Shown here piece after piece: positions 42,014 through 57,650 of a stretch of DNA of 64,000 bases (the stretch's first letter is position 1; each line of letters begins with the position of its first letter). A program made the translations under genes and the position numbers. Below the pieces are notes generated by a model. It was given only the letters and a program-made list of their open reading frames with translations, did not search any database and was not told where the DNA came from. The stretch is from Solirubrobacterales bacterium 67-14 (GTDB lineage Bacteria > Actinomycetota > Thermoleophilia > Solirubrobacterales > 70-9), in NCBI GenBank assembly GCA_001897355.1, contig MKST01000011.1, forward strand, positions 816,600 to 880,599, read 5' to 3'.

Positions 42014-43423
42014 CTATCGCACCCCGGCCGGCCGGCCGGAGGAAGCCCGCTCCTTCGAACGGGCTCTTTCCTTTTTCAGTTCTCGCATGTAGGGGTCGAA
42101 GTCCACCTCGACCGTGTGGCGTTTCGACTTGACGAAGCGCCGGCCCATCTTTGCCTCGTTGGCGGCGATCTCGCGGTACATCTCGAGCCGGTCCGGCAGG
42201 GCTCCTTCTCCGTCGATCAGTTCGGCGACCCAGTCGCACTGGACCTCGGCCAGGGGCATGATCGCCCCGAGCGGCTGGATCAGGCCGATGAAGTACAGCC
42301 CGGGCTGGTCGGGCGGGACGACCCGCTGGTACAGGTCGACCTTGTTGTCCTGGGCGCTGAACACCTCGGGGGCGAGGAAGGGGAAGGTGACCTTGTAGCC
42401 GGTGCAGTAGACCACGATGTCGATCTGCTCGCGGCTGCCGTCTTCGAATACGACCGAGTCGCCGTCGAGGCGCTCGACGTTCGGCTTGACGGTGATGTCC
42501 CCGTGGCCGAGCCGGTTGTAGAGGTCTTGCGACACCGTGGGGTGGGCATGGAGCAGCTTGTGGTCCGGCTTGGGCAGGCCGTAGTCGGTCGGCTTGCCGA
42601 CCGCGAAGCGAAGCATCAGGCTCATGCCGAGGCTCTGAAGGCCGATCGGGGCACGGGCCATGAGGCCGGTTGTGTGGTGGTCGGTCGGCGTGCTGCCGAT
42701 GTACTTGGGCAGTACCCAGGCGCCGCGCCGCATCGCCAGGAAGGTGGCGTCCGCGTGGCGGGAGGATTCGACCGCGATGTCGGTGGCCGAGTTGCCGATG
42801 CCGAGCACCAGCACCCGCTTGCCTTCGAAGATCTCTGGGGTGCGGTAATCGTGGGCGTGCATCTGGACACCCGTGAAGCCGTCCGATCCCGGGAAGGCGG
42901 GCTCCGGCCAGCGCTTGTCCCAGTGGTGCCCGTTGCAGACGATCACGTCGGAGAAGTGGTCGGTGCCGGACTTGCCGTCACGGGCCGTCCAGGTCACGTT
43001 CCATCCCCCGCCCTCGGCCGGCACCACCGATTCGACCTCGGTCTGGAAGCGGATCGAGTCACGCAGGCCGAAATGGTCGACATAGTCCTCGAAGTACCCG
43101 GCGATCTGGAAGTGGTCAGGGTAGTCGGGGAAGTCCTCCGGCATCGGGAACTTGGCGTACTCCATCATGTGCCGGGAGGTGTTGATGTGGAGCGACTTGT
43201 ACGCGGCGGACTGGCCGTTGTCGTTGTCGTACTTCCAGTTGCCGCCGATCCAGGAGCCCTTTTCGAAGCAGACGTACTCGACGCCCCGCTCCTTGAGGCT
43301 CTGACAGGCCGTGATTCCCGAGGAGCCCGCCCCGATCACGCAGACCCGCGGCGCGCCACCGCCGTCCGGCCCGGCCCCGTTCGTCGAAGGTTCAACCGAC
43401 ACCTGGACTCCTGAAGCTTCCAT
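42014..43423 (-). CDS. Flavin-containing monooxygenase
   Basis: A 469-residue FAD- and NADPH-dependent oxygenase. The FAD Rossmann motif GAGSSG is at residues 31-36, the FMO identifying sequence FTGVQMHAHDY (FxGxxxHxxxY) near 180-190, and the NADPH motif GIGNSATD near 206. The ATG at 43423 is preferred over a GTG at 43450 that lies inside a palindrome and would add nine unconserved residues. No Shine-Dalgarno is evident before the ATG; a TACACT hexamer sits a few bases upstream, so a leaderless mRNA is possible. Substrate unknown. The next gene upstream encodes a flavin-reductase fusion. Confidence 0.92.
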   Translation of the reverse strand: MEASGVQVSVEPSTNGAGPDGGGAPRVCVIGAGSSGITACQSLKERGVEYVCFEKGSWIGGNWKYDNDNGQSAAYKSLHINTSRHMMEYAKFPMPEDFPDYPDHFQIAGYFEDYVDHFGLRDSIRFQTEVESVVPAEGGGWNVTWTARDGKSGTDHFSDVIVCNGHHWDKRWPEPAFPGSDGFTGVQMHAHDYRTPEIFEGKRVLVLGIGNSATDIAVESSRHADATFLAMRRGAWVLPKYIGSTPTDHHTTGLMARAPIGLQSLGMSLMLRFAVGKPTDYGLPKPDHKLLHAHPTVSQDLYNRLGHGDITVKPNVERLDGDSVVFEDGSREQIDIVVYCTGYKVTFPFLAPEVFSAQDNKVDLYQRVVPPDQPGLYFIGLIQPLGAIMPLAEVQCDWVAELIDGEGALPDRLEMYREIAANEAKMGRRFVKSKRHTVEVDFDPYMRELKKERARSKERASSGRPAGVR

Positions 43424-43443
43424 GGGAAGAGTGTAGCCCAATA

Positions 43444-43463
43444 CTGACACGGTTTCATGTCAG
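43444..43463. promoter_or_regulatory. Operator-like palindrome before the monooxygenase gene
   Basis: The sequence CTGACACGGTTTCATGTCAG contains the inverted repeat CTGACA/TGTCAG with an 8-bp spacer, 21 bp upstream of the monooxygenase start. Size and position fit a dimeric repressor or activator site; the regulator is unknown. Confidence 0.45.
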
Positions 43464-43478
43464 TTAGCCCAAATGCAC

Positions 43479-43523
43479 TGACATTGAAGAATCGAGCGCT
43501 ATATGGCGGAAAATTCAACCTCA
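43479..43523 (-). repeat. 45-bp palindromic element, copy A
   Basis: Matches the copy at 52573 at 40 of 45 positions when read on the minus strand; the core GCCATATAGCGC is exact. It lies alone between the flavin-reductase fusion gene and the monooxygenase gene, just upstream of the operator-like palindrome. Confidence 0.8.
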
Positions 43524-43559
43524 GTGCGCATCAGCCTCATACTCAGCGGACCGCGAGCC

Positions 43560-44723
43560 TCAGATGTGGTTGGCCGGCTGGGGCCGATCCAGGCTGTGGT
43601 AGCTGCCCTGGTAGAAGAGCAGCGGGTCGGGAGGGTCCTGGTGACGGCCGTGTGAGACGACGCGGCCGAGGAGGATTTCATGGTCACCGCCGGCGTCGAT
43701 CCGTTCGACTTCGCATTCGAGATGGGCCACGGTGCCGGACAGGACCGGTAGACCGAGCCGGCCTTCGGTGAACTCGTGGAGCTCCGGTTTGAGCCGGACC
43801 CCCTTGCGGGCAAACCAGTTCGAATGATCCTGCTGGCCGTCGGCCAGGATGTTTGCGACGAAGCCGCCTCGGGTCCGGATCGCCTCCAGGGCGGCACTCT
43901 CCCGGGCCAGGCAGATCAGGATAAGGGGCGGGTTGAGCGAGACGGAGGTGAAGGCGTTGGCGGTGGTGCCGCAGGGCTCGCCGTCCTGATCGGTGGTAGT
44001 GAGAACTGTGACACCGGTCGCGAAGTGCCCGAGGATGGAGCGCAGCTCCCGCGAGGTTCCCTCTTCGGTCGGCTCCAGGTCTCTGATCATCGCCAGATCG
44101 GAAACGTGCCGGGCCACCTCGTCGACCTGGACCATCTTGATGCCGAAGCGCTCGGCGAACTGGGCCAGGTAGGAGGTGCCGGCCGACTCCCCCTCTTCGT
44201 CGAGGATCTGACAGAGCACCACTGAATCTCCGGTGCCCGCGAGCCGGCTCAGATCGATTGCCGCCTCCAGATGCCCCTGCCTGGCCAGCACCCCACCCGG
44301 CCTCTCCCTGAGGGGAAAGACATGACCCGGGCGAACGAGGCTCTCCGGCCCGTTCTCGGGGTCGGTCGCCACGGCGATGGTCCGGGCGCGATCGCCGGCG
44401 GAAATCCCGGTCGAGACGCCTTCCGCCGCTTCGATGGAAACCGTGAAGTTGATCTGGTCGATGGGCATCCGCCGCTCGGCCAGCGGTTGAAGGCCCAGTT
44501 CGTCGCAGCGGTCGGCGGTCAGACCGAGACAGATCAGGCCCCTGCCGTCTTTCGCCATGAAGTTGATCCGGTTGGTATCTGCCGCCCGCGCCGGAACGAC
44601 GAGATCGCCGTCGGTCCTCGAATGTCGCCCGCCGGTCACCAACAGCATGCGGCCGGCCTTGAACTCTTCGACCGCTTCCTCGGCGGTGCAATGGGGAACG
44701 ATCAGAAGCTTCGAATCGGACAT
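43560..44723 (-). CDS. RibB-like domain fused to flavin reductase domain
   Basis: A 387-residue fusion. Residues 1 to about 215 resemble 3,4-dihydroxy-2-butanone-4-phosphate synthase (RibB): INFMAKDGRGLICL, STGISAGDRA, RPGHVFPL and RQGHLEAAIDL are conserved. However, the metal-binding stretch usually written RExEGDL reads SRTDGDL, so key acidic residues are changed. Residues about 218-387 are a flavin reductase domain (HFATGVTVLTTTDQDGEPCG, FVANILADGQ). It lies upstream of the monooxygenase on the same strand. It may supply reduced flavin or have a new role; RibB activity is doubtful. Confidence 0.82.
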   Translation of the reverse strand: MSDSKLLIVPHCTAEEAVEEFKAGRMLLVTGGRHSRTDGDLVVPARAADTNRINFMAKDGRGLICLGLTADRCDELGLQPLAERRMPIDQINFTVSIEAAEGVSTGISAGDRARTIAVATDPENGPESLVRPGHVFPLRERPGGVLARQGHLEAAIDLSRLAGTGDSVVLCQILDEEGESAGTSYLAQFAERFGIKMVQVDEVARHVSDLAMIRDLEPTEEGTSRELRSILGHFATGVTVLTTTDQDGEPCGTTANAFTSVSLNPPLILICLARESAALEAIRTRGGFVANILADGQQDHSNWFARKGVRLKPELHEFTEGRLGLPVLSGTVAHLECEVERIDAGGDHEILLGRVVSHGRHQDPPDPLLFYQGSYHSLDRPQPANHI

Positions 44724-44790
44724 GCCCCCAAATGTACATGACTTTGTTGATTGGTTTTATCTAGTTAGCGATAAGCCGTTCCTACCAATA

Positions 44791-44818
44791 GAAAGGGGCG
44801 CCATCTGGCGCCCCTTTC
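44791..44818 (-). terminator. rpoBC terminator
   Basis: A perfect 13-bp stem (GAAAGGGGCGCCA, 2-nt loop) lies 23 bp beyond the rpoC stop. It closes the rpoB-rpoC operon before the flavin genes. Confidence 0.88.
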
Positions 44819-44840
44819 CGATTGCTTGTGGCGAGACCGA

Positions 44841-52393
<7,553 letters not shown>

Positions 52394-52481
52394 GGTTGGC
52401 AACTCCTCACAAGGGGTCAGAGATTCACGTGATCAGGACGCGGAAGCGGTGCAAATCGGCCGAAACTTCGCGCAACGACAG

Positions 52482-52509
52482 ACAATAGCACAGCTAACAC
52501 CGCACTTAA
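52482..52509 (-). promoter_or_regulatory. rpoB promoter
   Basis: Minus-strand -35 TTAAGT (52504-52509) and -10 TATTGT (52482-52487) with a 16-bp spacer and a TGC extension, about 85 bp before the rpoB start. A dedicated promoter is expected because rplL ends in a terminator and another gene intervenes. Confidence 0.5.
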
Positions 52510-52572
52510 CAGACTCCCCGGACGTAACCCCGCTACTCCCCCTCCTCCGGCCGTCTCTGCCCCCGATCCCAC

Positions 52573-52617
52573 TGAGGTTGAAGTTCTCGCCATATAGCGC
52601 TCGATTCTTCAACCTCA
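52573..52617 (+). repeat. 45-bp palindromic element, copy B
   Basis: The most regular copy: perfect 11-bp terminal inverted repeats (TGAGGTTGAAG and CTTCAACCTCA) around the core GCCATATAGCGC. It lies 12 bp past the stop of the AbiEi/DUF559 gene. Copy C, on the far side of that gene, is in the opposite orientation and matches at 43 of 45 positions. Confidence 0.85.
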
Positions 52618-52629
52618 CCGCGCCTCGGT

Positions 52630-53589
52630 TCAGCAATAGCCCATTTCGCGGGCGATCCGATCAACTTCTCCGGCCGGATTCCGCTCGAATACCCGGTAGG
52701 GCAACCGCTCGACCTCCAGGCCACGCGACTCCAGATGCTGCTGCTTCGCCCGGTCGATCGCCTTCTGGGCGGGATCGCTGTGGAACGCGTGACCGTCGAG
52801 TTCCAGAGCAAACCGGCGTTCGGGACAGTAGATGTCTACCTCGACGCCGAACACCTTGGCGTTCACCTTGGGGATTGGATAGCCGCGCTCGATCCATACC
52901 AGGAGGAACCATCCTTCGTAGACCGACTTGGTCCGCCCCAGCTCGGGCACCCAGAGCCTCAGGAATGGTCGAAGCTTCCTCGCTCCCCGGCGATGAGCGA
53001 GGTGGGCGTAGCAGTACTGGAGGTCTGGTTCACCGAAGTGTTTCAGGCGACAAGCTTCGAGAAACGCGAATCGGACTTCCCGCGCCGAGGCATTGGCGGC
53101 GAAGTCGGTCAGAGCAACAGCGGCCCTCGCTATCACGAGCCCGTTGCTGATCTGCAGATCACCCGATTCGAAGCCACGCCTTACAACCTTGACGACCGTG
53201 TTTCGCAGGGCCGGTGACAGGCCCTTGAACTGCCTTGCCTGCCCAGTCGGGCTACCGACCTCGACGACTCTGGGCAACCCCGGCTTCGCCTTGACGATGT
53301 CGAGCGATTCACAGGCGCTTCGACCCGTCAGCGCGGAGCCAGGCCCGGCCGCGAGGAGACCGGCTCGCCAGACGGCATTCAGATCCCGGACATCACGGCC
53401 GTAGGAATAGACGGATCGAACGATCGTGATGAGGCGGCCGCTACGCACCCAGTTCTTGATTCGGGAATCACTGAATCCATTCGCGATCAGTTCGTCTTTG
53501 GCAGCGACGAAATCGCGTTCGGCCATGAATCTGTACAGCACCCGGAGCTGGTCGGTTGCTGACCCGGTTACTCGCGTTGTGACTTCCAT
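52630..53589 (-). CDS. AbiEi-like / DUF559 nuclease-fold protein
   Basis: A 319-residue protein. The N-terminal 100 residues resemble the winged-helix part of AbiEi-type antitoxins (ELIANGFSDSRIKNWVRSGRL). The C-terminal region is DUF559, a Vsr-like PD-(D/E)xK nuclease fold: VEVDIYCPERRFALELDGH supplies D...ExD, and DRAKQQHLESRGLEVERLPY follows as in the family. No adjacent AbiEii toxin is present. It sits alone between rplL and rpoB and is bracketed by inverted 45-bp elements. DNA cleavage is possible but unproven. Confidence 0.82.
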   Translation of the reverse strand: MEVTTRVTGSATDQLRVLYRFMAERDFVAAKDELIANGFSDSRIKNWVRSGRLITIVRSVYSYGRDVRDLNAVWRAGLLAAGPGSALTGRSACESLDIVKAKPGLPRVVEVGSPTGQARQFKGLSPALRNTVVKVVRRGFESGDLQISNGLVIARAAVALTDFAANASAREVRFAFLEACRLKHFGEPDLQYCYAHLAHRRGARKLRPFLRLWVPELGRTKSVYEGWFLLVWIERGYPIPKVNAKVFGVEVDIYCPERRFALELDGHAFHSDPAQKAIDRAKQQHLESRGLEVERLPYRVFERNPAGEVDRIAREMGYC

Positions 53590-53738
53590 GGCCTCAGCCT
53601 GCCCAAGACTTGCTCACATGTGGCTCGACAGGTGCAACGATTTGCAACGCTTGACGGCAGCGTCATCGCTCCCGTCACCTGCCGCTTTTCCTGATCGACC
53701 GGCCGCGGCAACCTGCCGCGGGCGTTTGAATTTTGCGG

Positions 53739-53783
53739 TGAGGTTGAAAAATCGAGCGCTATATGGCGAGAACTTCCACCTCA
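53739..53783 (-). repeat. 45-bp palindromic element, copy C
   Basis: Reads as copy B on the minus strand with two differences. It lies 150 bp upstream of the AbiEi/DUF559 start and 22 bp before the rplL terminator. Together B and C enclose exactly one gene. Confidence 0.85.
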
Positions 53784-53804
53784 CTGGCGGGGCTGGGGTT
53801 AAAT

Positions 53805-53834
53805 GACGAAGGGCGCCCTGGGGCGCCCTTCGTC
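53805..53834 (-). terminator. rplJL terminator
   Basis: A perfect 13-bp stem (GACGAAGGGCGCC, 4-nt loop) 20 bp past the rplL stop. It uncouples rpoBC from rplJL, which are cotranscribed in many bacteria. Confidence 0.85.
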
Positions 53835-53853
53835 AACGCTTGAGGTTGAACTC

Positions 53854-54243
53854 TTACTTGAGTTCGACCGAAGCGCCGGCTTCTTCGAGCTCGGCCTTGA
53901 GCTTCTCGGCCTCGTCCTTCTCGATGCCTTCCTTGACCGGCTTGGGAGCCTCGTCGACCAGGGCCTTGGCCTCCTTGAGACCGAGGCCGGTGGCGGCACG
54001 GACGACCTTGATGACCGGGACCTTCTTGTCCCCGACGTCGGTCAGGACGACGTCGACGGTCGAGCTGCCCTCGTCGCCGCCGTCACCGGCGTCACCACCG
54101 GCGGCGCCGGCAGCCGGAGCGGCAGCGGCCACGGCCGTGGCCGAGACGCCGAACTCCTCTTCGAGAGCCTTGATGCGCTCGCTCAGCTCGAGGACGCTGA
54201 TGCCCTTGAGCTCTTCAATCCATTCTTCGGTGCTGGTTGCCAT
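53854..54243 (-). CDS. rplL: 50S ribosomal protein L7/L12
   Basis: Stalk protein that recruits translation GTPases. An N-terminal dimerisation helix ([20 protein letters not shown]), an Ala/Gly hinge, and a C-terminal domain with [20 protein letters not shown] are present. Length 129 residues. It lies 5 bp after rplJ. Confidence 0.98.
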   Translation of the reverse strand: MATSTEEWIEELKGISVLELSERIKALEEEFGVSATAVAAAAPAAGAAGGDAGDGGDEGSSTVDVVLTDVGDKKVPVIKVVRAATGLGLKEAKALVDEAPKPVKEGIEKDEAEKLKAELEEAGASVELK

Positions 54244-54248
54244 TCTGG

Positions 54249-55070
54249 TTACTCCTTAGCGTCGGCACCATCAGTGGCCTCTGTGGCCGGCGCCTCTTCG
54301 GTTTCGTCGGCACCATCAGTGGCCTCTTCGGCCGGCGCCTCTTCGTTGTCTTCTTCAGCTTGTTCTTCGTCGGAAGCTTCGGCCTCTTCGGCCGGTGCTT
54401 CCTCTGCAGCGGGTTCAGCAGCTTCTTCGGCCGGAGCTTCTTCCTCGGCGGGGGCTTCAGCCTCAGCCTCGGTCGACTCCTCGGCCGGAGCCTCTTCGGC
54501 AGCGGCTTCCTCGGCGGGTGCCTCCTCGGCCGGAGCCTCGGTTGCGGTGCCGCCGACCAGACCCTGATCGGCCACCTGCTGGAGGGCGATCGCGAGGCCG
54601 GAGATCATCGATCCCAGGCCGCGGGTCAGGGTGACCAGCGGGCTGGCGACCATGCCGGCCAGCTGACCGTTGAGGACATCTCGGGTCGGGAGCTTGGAGA
54701 TCGCGGTGAAACGGCCCTCGTCGAGGAGGGTCTCGCCCATCAGCCCACCTTTGTAGGTGAGGATCTCGTGCTCCTTGTTGAAGCTGGTGATCGCCTTCGC
54801 CGCGGCGGCTGTGTCGCCCTTGACGAAGGTGAGCGCGGTCGGGCCCTGGAGCAGATCGTTCAGCTCCGTGGTTCCGGCCTTCTCAGCGGCGAGCTTGGTG
54901 AGGCGGTTCTTGACGACCTTGAAGGTCGCATCCGCCTTGCGCAGCTCACCGCGCAGCTCAGCCGCCTGGGTAACCGAGATTCCCCGGTAGTCCACGGCGA
55001 AGATCGCTTCGGATGATTCGATCTCGGCACCGATCTCTTCGATCAGCGCGGCTTTTTCTTCACGGTTCAT
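54249..55070 (-). CDS. rplJ: 50S ribosomal protein L10 with long acidic tail
   Basis: Anchors L7/L12 to the stalk base. The core (residues 1-173) contains [20 protein letters not shown] and [12 protein letters not shown]. About 100 further residues (174-274) are Ala/Glu/Pro-rich with repeated EAPAEEA. The ATG at 55070 (MNREEKAAL) is the natural start; the in-frame upstream ATG at 55124 lies in the leader hairpin. The tail replaces or follows the L12-binding helix region, so its effect on L12 binding is uncertain. Confidence 0.96.
   Translation of the reverse strand: MNREEKAALIEEIGAEIESSEAIFAVDYRGISVTQAAELRGELRKADATFKVVKNRLTKLAAEKAGTTELNDLLQGPTALTFVKGDTAAAAKAITSFNKEHEILTYKGGLMGETLLDEGRFTAISKLPTRDVLNGQLAGMVASPLVTLTRGLGSMISGLAIALQQVADQGLVGGTATEAPAEEAPAEEAAAEEAPAEESTEAEAEAPAEEEAPAEEAAEPAAEEAPAEEAEASDEEQAEEDNEEAPAEEATDGADETEEAPATEATDGADAKE
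54261..54345. repeat. 40-bp tandem repeat within rplJ
   Basis: Positions 54261-54300 and 54306-54345 match at 38 of 40 bases with a 45-bp period. They encode part of the acidic tail ([20 protein letters not shown]). This shows recent expansion of the tail by duplication. Confidence 0.8.
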
Positions 55071-55121
55071 TTTTGCCTGACTTGTCTTTGTCTGACTAAC
55101 TCCTGTCGCAGACGACCCGGG

Positions 55122-55240
55122 CAAAGAAAAACCCGCTCACAGGCGGGCACGAGGAGTGACCACGAATGGTCTCTCTGGCTCACCTGCGCTGGGAATTACG
55201 GGCTATCGCCCGACCAGCGGTCTACGGCAGGCGGAGAACC
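55122..55240 (-). ncRNA. L10 leader RNA with attenuator
   Basis: The minus-strand leader of rplJ contains the L10-leader signatures TAGACCGCTGGTCGG (about 55210-55225) and GCGCAGGTGAG (about 55180-55190). It is followed by a terminator-like hairpin (CCCGC with GCGGG, 55132-55147) and a TTTTT run. L10 (with L12) binding to such leaders represses its own operon in other bacteria; here excess L10 would favour the terminator. Confidence 0.8.
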
Positions 55241-55267
55241 TTACCGGAATCTGTCGTTGACCGGGTC

Positions 55268-55302
55268 GCCGGGTGGGAGCGCAACGTGCGCTCCCACCCG
55301 GC
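55268..55302 (-). terminator. Terminator after the beta-helix gene
   Basis: A perfect 16-bp stem (GCCGGGTGGGAGCGCA, 3-nt loop) 21 bp past the stop of the beta-helix protein gene, separating it from the rplJ leader. Confidence 0.88.
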
Positions 55303-55323
55303 ATCCCGATCGACCGGGAACGC

Positions 55324-57525
55324 CTATCGAGCCGGCCGCCCTCGCAGGACGAAGGCCCGGTTGACCACCTTCCGCTTGCCGTTGCTCGAAGTGATCACGA
55401 TCTTGACCCGGGCCTTGGCCCTGGTTCCCCGGATGGCGCGACGCGCCCGGGGCGGCAGCACCAGGCGCACCTGGCCGGTCTGCCCCTGCGCGACCCGGGC
55501 GGGAGCCTTGACCTTGACCAGGTAGACCTTGCCCCGGATCTTGACCTTGACCCGTTTCGGCGCCTTGATCCGGCACTTCCCGGACGGGCACTTGACCGCG
55601 ACGATGACCACCTTGCCCGAACGCGGGACCGTGACCTTCGTCTTCGGCTTGACCACCGGCGGTTTCACCGAGGGGATCTGGGAGTGACGCGTGACGGTCA
55701 CCGCCGAACTGTCCGCCGAGGCCTTGCCGAACTCGTTCTCGACGCTCACGCGACAGCTGATCTGAGATCCGACGTCGGAATCGGCAGGTGTGAACGTGGA
55801 ACCACTCTGACCGGCGATCTCCGTACCGTCCCGCAGCCAGGCGACGACCGGCGACGGTGCGGGCAGGCCGCCCACGCCTTCGGCGGCGCAGGTCAGCGGC
55901 TCGCCGGCCAAACCGGACCCGGCCAGGCTGGCGGAGGAAACGGTCGGAGCCGCGCCGACGAAGACGTCAGCGCTGCCGACCTCACCGTCCAGCGTGGCCG
56001 ACACCTTGGCCGGCCCGATCGCGGTCGGCGATACGTACTGCGCGGTGGCCGAGCCTCCGTCGATGGTCCCGGATGCCGGCGTGACCGAGCCCTGGTCAGC
56101 GCTGAAGGCAACCGGGCTTCCCTCGAGGATCGGGAGGCTCACAGCCTCTCCGGCGCTGTTGGTGTCCACCCTCGCGGTCACCTCGGCGGTGCCGTTGGCG
56201 GGCAAACGGTCCGGAGTGGCGTTGACCGAGAGCACGGCGTTCGGGACGGCGTCGACGTCCCCGGAAACCGCATCGCAGCCGGCGGCCCCGGGGCCGCCGT
56301 TGCAGCCCCACCAGTTGTCCTCGGCATTGATCGGCGAGCCGGTGTCGTTGTCGATGCCGACGCCGTTGCCGACGATGCGGTTGGCCGTGATCACCGGATC
56401 GACCACGCCGTCGCGGAGCCAGAGGCCCGCCTGCACCGAGTCGGAGCCCGCCGGGGTCATGGCGAGGTTGTTGTCCGTGATCTCGTAGTCGCCGAGCTGA
56501 GCGACGATCGCGCTGACCCGATCCACTCCACCGGGAGTCGCCACCTGGCCATCGACCGCGTTGCCGGTGAACCGGAACGACTCGTCACCGTTCTGTCCGA
56601 ATGTATAGATGCCGCGCTGGACGTCGCTGAGGGAGTTTCCGGTCAGCTGCGAGTCGCCGACGCCGTAGCCGTAGATGCCGGTGCCGGCGTCGCTTTCGGT
56701 TCCGGCGCCCGTGTAGGCAAGGTCGCTTATCGTGGATCCGGATACGGTCATCTCGGTCCCGTTGAGTGCGGTGATGCCGTTCTGGGCGATGGTCGACTGC
56801 GGCCCGCTGCCGACCACTTCCGTATCGACCACGTTCAGCGTCAGTCCACTGCCGCCCGTGTAGGCCGCCTGGACAGCGGACTTCTGGAAGTCATGCAGTA
56901 GCGAATCCTCGATAGTCAACGTGCGAAGGACGCCGTCGCTGTTGAGCTGCGAGATCGCGTGGCCGCGCTGGGCGCCGCTGAACGGAGTGTTGCGCACGTT
57001 GGTTACTTCGACGTCGCCGACCGTGCCGCCGGAACGGGCATAGAGGATGCCGGAGAAGCGGTTGTTCGAATTGCCCCTGCCGTCACCGTCGACCACGAGA
57101 TTCTGAACATCGACCTTCGAGTCGAAGAAGCAGAGCACGCCGGTCCAGCCCGTGTCCGGGTCGCAGGAAGCCAAGGGGGTGGCCGGGGCCTTGATCGTGG
57201 TCGTGTTGGTGCCGGTGCGACCGGCCCCGCGGATGGTCAAGCCGTCGACGCCAGAGACGTTGACACCACCGGTGAACTCGCCGTCGCCGACCTCGATCGT
57301 GTCGCCGTCGGCCGCCTGGCCGACCGCGTACGGGATGGTGGCGCAGGGATCGACCTGGCAGTTGCCGGTGTCGGCGCCTCCGGTCGAGACCTGCAGGTCG
57401 GCGGCGTTCGCGGCCGGGGCGGCCGCCCCGAGGCTGATGATCAACACGGCGGCCGAGACACAGAACGCGGCCAGTATCCGTGCACGCGAAAAAACGGTTT
57501 CTACACCGAACGAATACAAAAGCAT
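55324..57525 (-). CDS. Secreted right-handed beta-helix protein
   Basis: A 733-residue exported protein. A signal peptide (about 1-42, ending AANA) is followed by a parallel beta-helix with repeats such as GLTIRGAGRTGTNTTTI, VDVQNLVVDGDGRG and ITDNNLAMTP (about 60-390). Ig-like domains with a Cys pair follow (about 400-640; LTCAAEGVGG, QISCRVSVENEFG), then a very basic C-terminal module (PARVAQGQTGQVRLVL) ending RGRPAR. The fold is typical of surface carbohydrate-binding or lyase proteins, but no catalytic residues are assignable. It separates rplA from rplJ. Confidence 0.8.
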   Translation of the reverse strand: MLLYSFGVETVFSRARILAAFCVSAAVLIISLGAAAPAANAADLQVSTGGADTGNCQVDPCATIPYAVGQAADGDTIEVGDGEFTGGVNVSGVDGLTIRGAGRTGTNTTTIKAPATPLASCDPDTGWTGVLCFFDSKVDVQNLVVDGDGRGNSNNRFSGILYARSGGTVGDVEVTNVRNTPFSGAQRGHAISQLNSDGVLRTLTIEDSLLHDFQKSAVQAAYTGGSGLTLNVVDTEVVGSGPQSTIAQNGITALNGTEMTVSGSTISDLAYTGAGTESDAGTGIYGYGVGDSQLTGNSLSDVQRGIYTFGQNGDESFRFTGNAVDGQVATPGGVDRVSAIVAQLGDYEITDNNLAMTPAGSDSVQAGLWLRDGVVDPVITANRIVGNGVGIDNDTGSPINAEDNWWGCNGGPGAAGCDAVSGDVDAVPNAVLSVNATPDRLPANGTAEVTARVDTNSAGEAVSLPILEGSPVAFSADQGSVTPASGTIDGGSATAQYVSPTAIGPAKVSATLDGEVGSADVFVGAAPTVSSASLAGSGLAGEPLTCAAEGVGGLPAPSPVVAWLRDGTEIAGQSGSTFTPADSDVGSQISCRVSVENEFGKASADSSAVTVTRHSQIPSVKPPVVKPKTKVTVPRSGKVVIVAVKCPSGKCRIKAPKRVKVKIRGKVYLVKVKAPARVAQGQTGQVRLVLPPRARRAIRGTRAKARVKIVITSSNGKRKVVNRAFVLRGRPAR

Positions 57526-57620
57526 ATGAGACTCCTGGTCTGTTTTGGACGAGTCCCGCGCCCCCGCTCCGCAGGGAACTCCTTGCCGGGGACCCTAGAG
57601 AAGCAGGGTCGCTTTCGCAA

Positions 57621-57639
57621 GGGGCGCCACCGGCGCCCC
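57621..57639 (-). terminator. rplKA terminator
   Basis: An 8-bp stem (GGGGCGCC with GGCGCCCC, 3-nt loop) 12 bp past the rplA stop. It ends the rpmG-secE-nusG-rplK-rplA run. Confidence 0.75.
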
Positions 57640-57650
57640 CAAAACATCGA

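Noticed and set aside
52630..53589. A complete AbiE toxin-antitoxin system
   Set aside because: No AbiEii nucleotidyltransferase gene is adjacent, and the C-terminus is DUF559 rather than the AbiEi antitoxin domain.
53739..53783. Reading the 45-bp element as a sigma-70 promoter (TTGAAA and TATATG)
   Set aside because: The spacing is only 10 bp, far below 16-18, and the hexamers are not kept in copies D and E.
53841..53850. A sixth element copy starting TGAGGTTGAA
   Set aside because: Only the first 10 bases match; the core and the right arm are absent and it overlaps the rplL end region.
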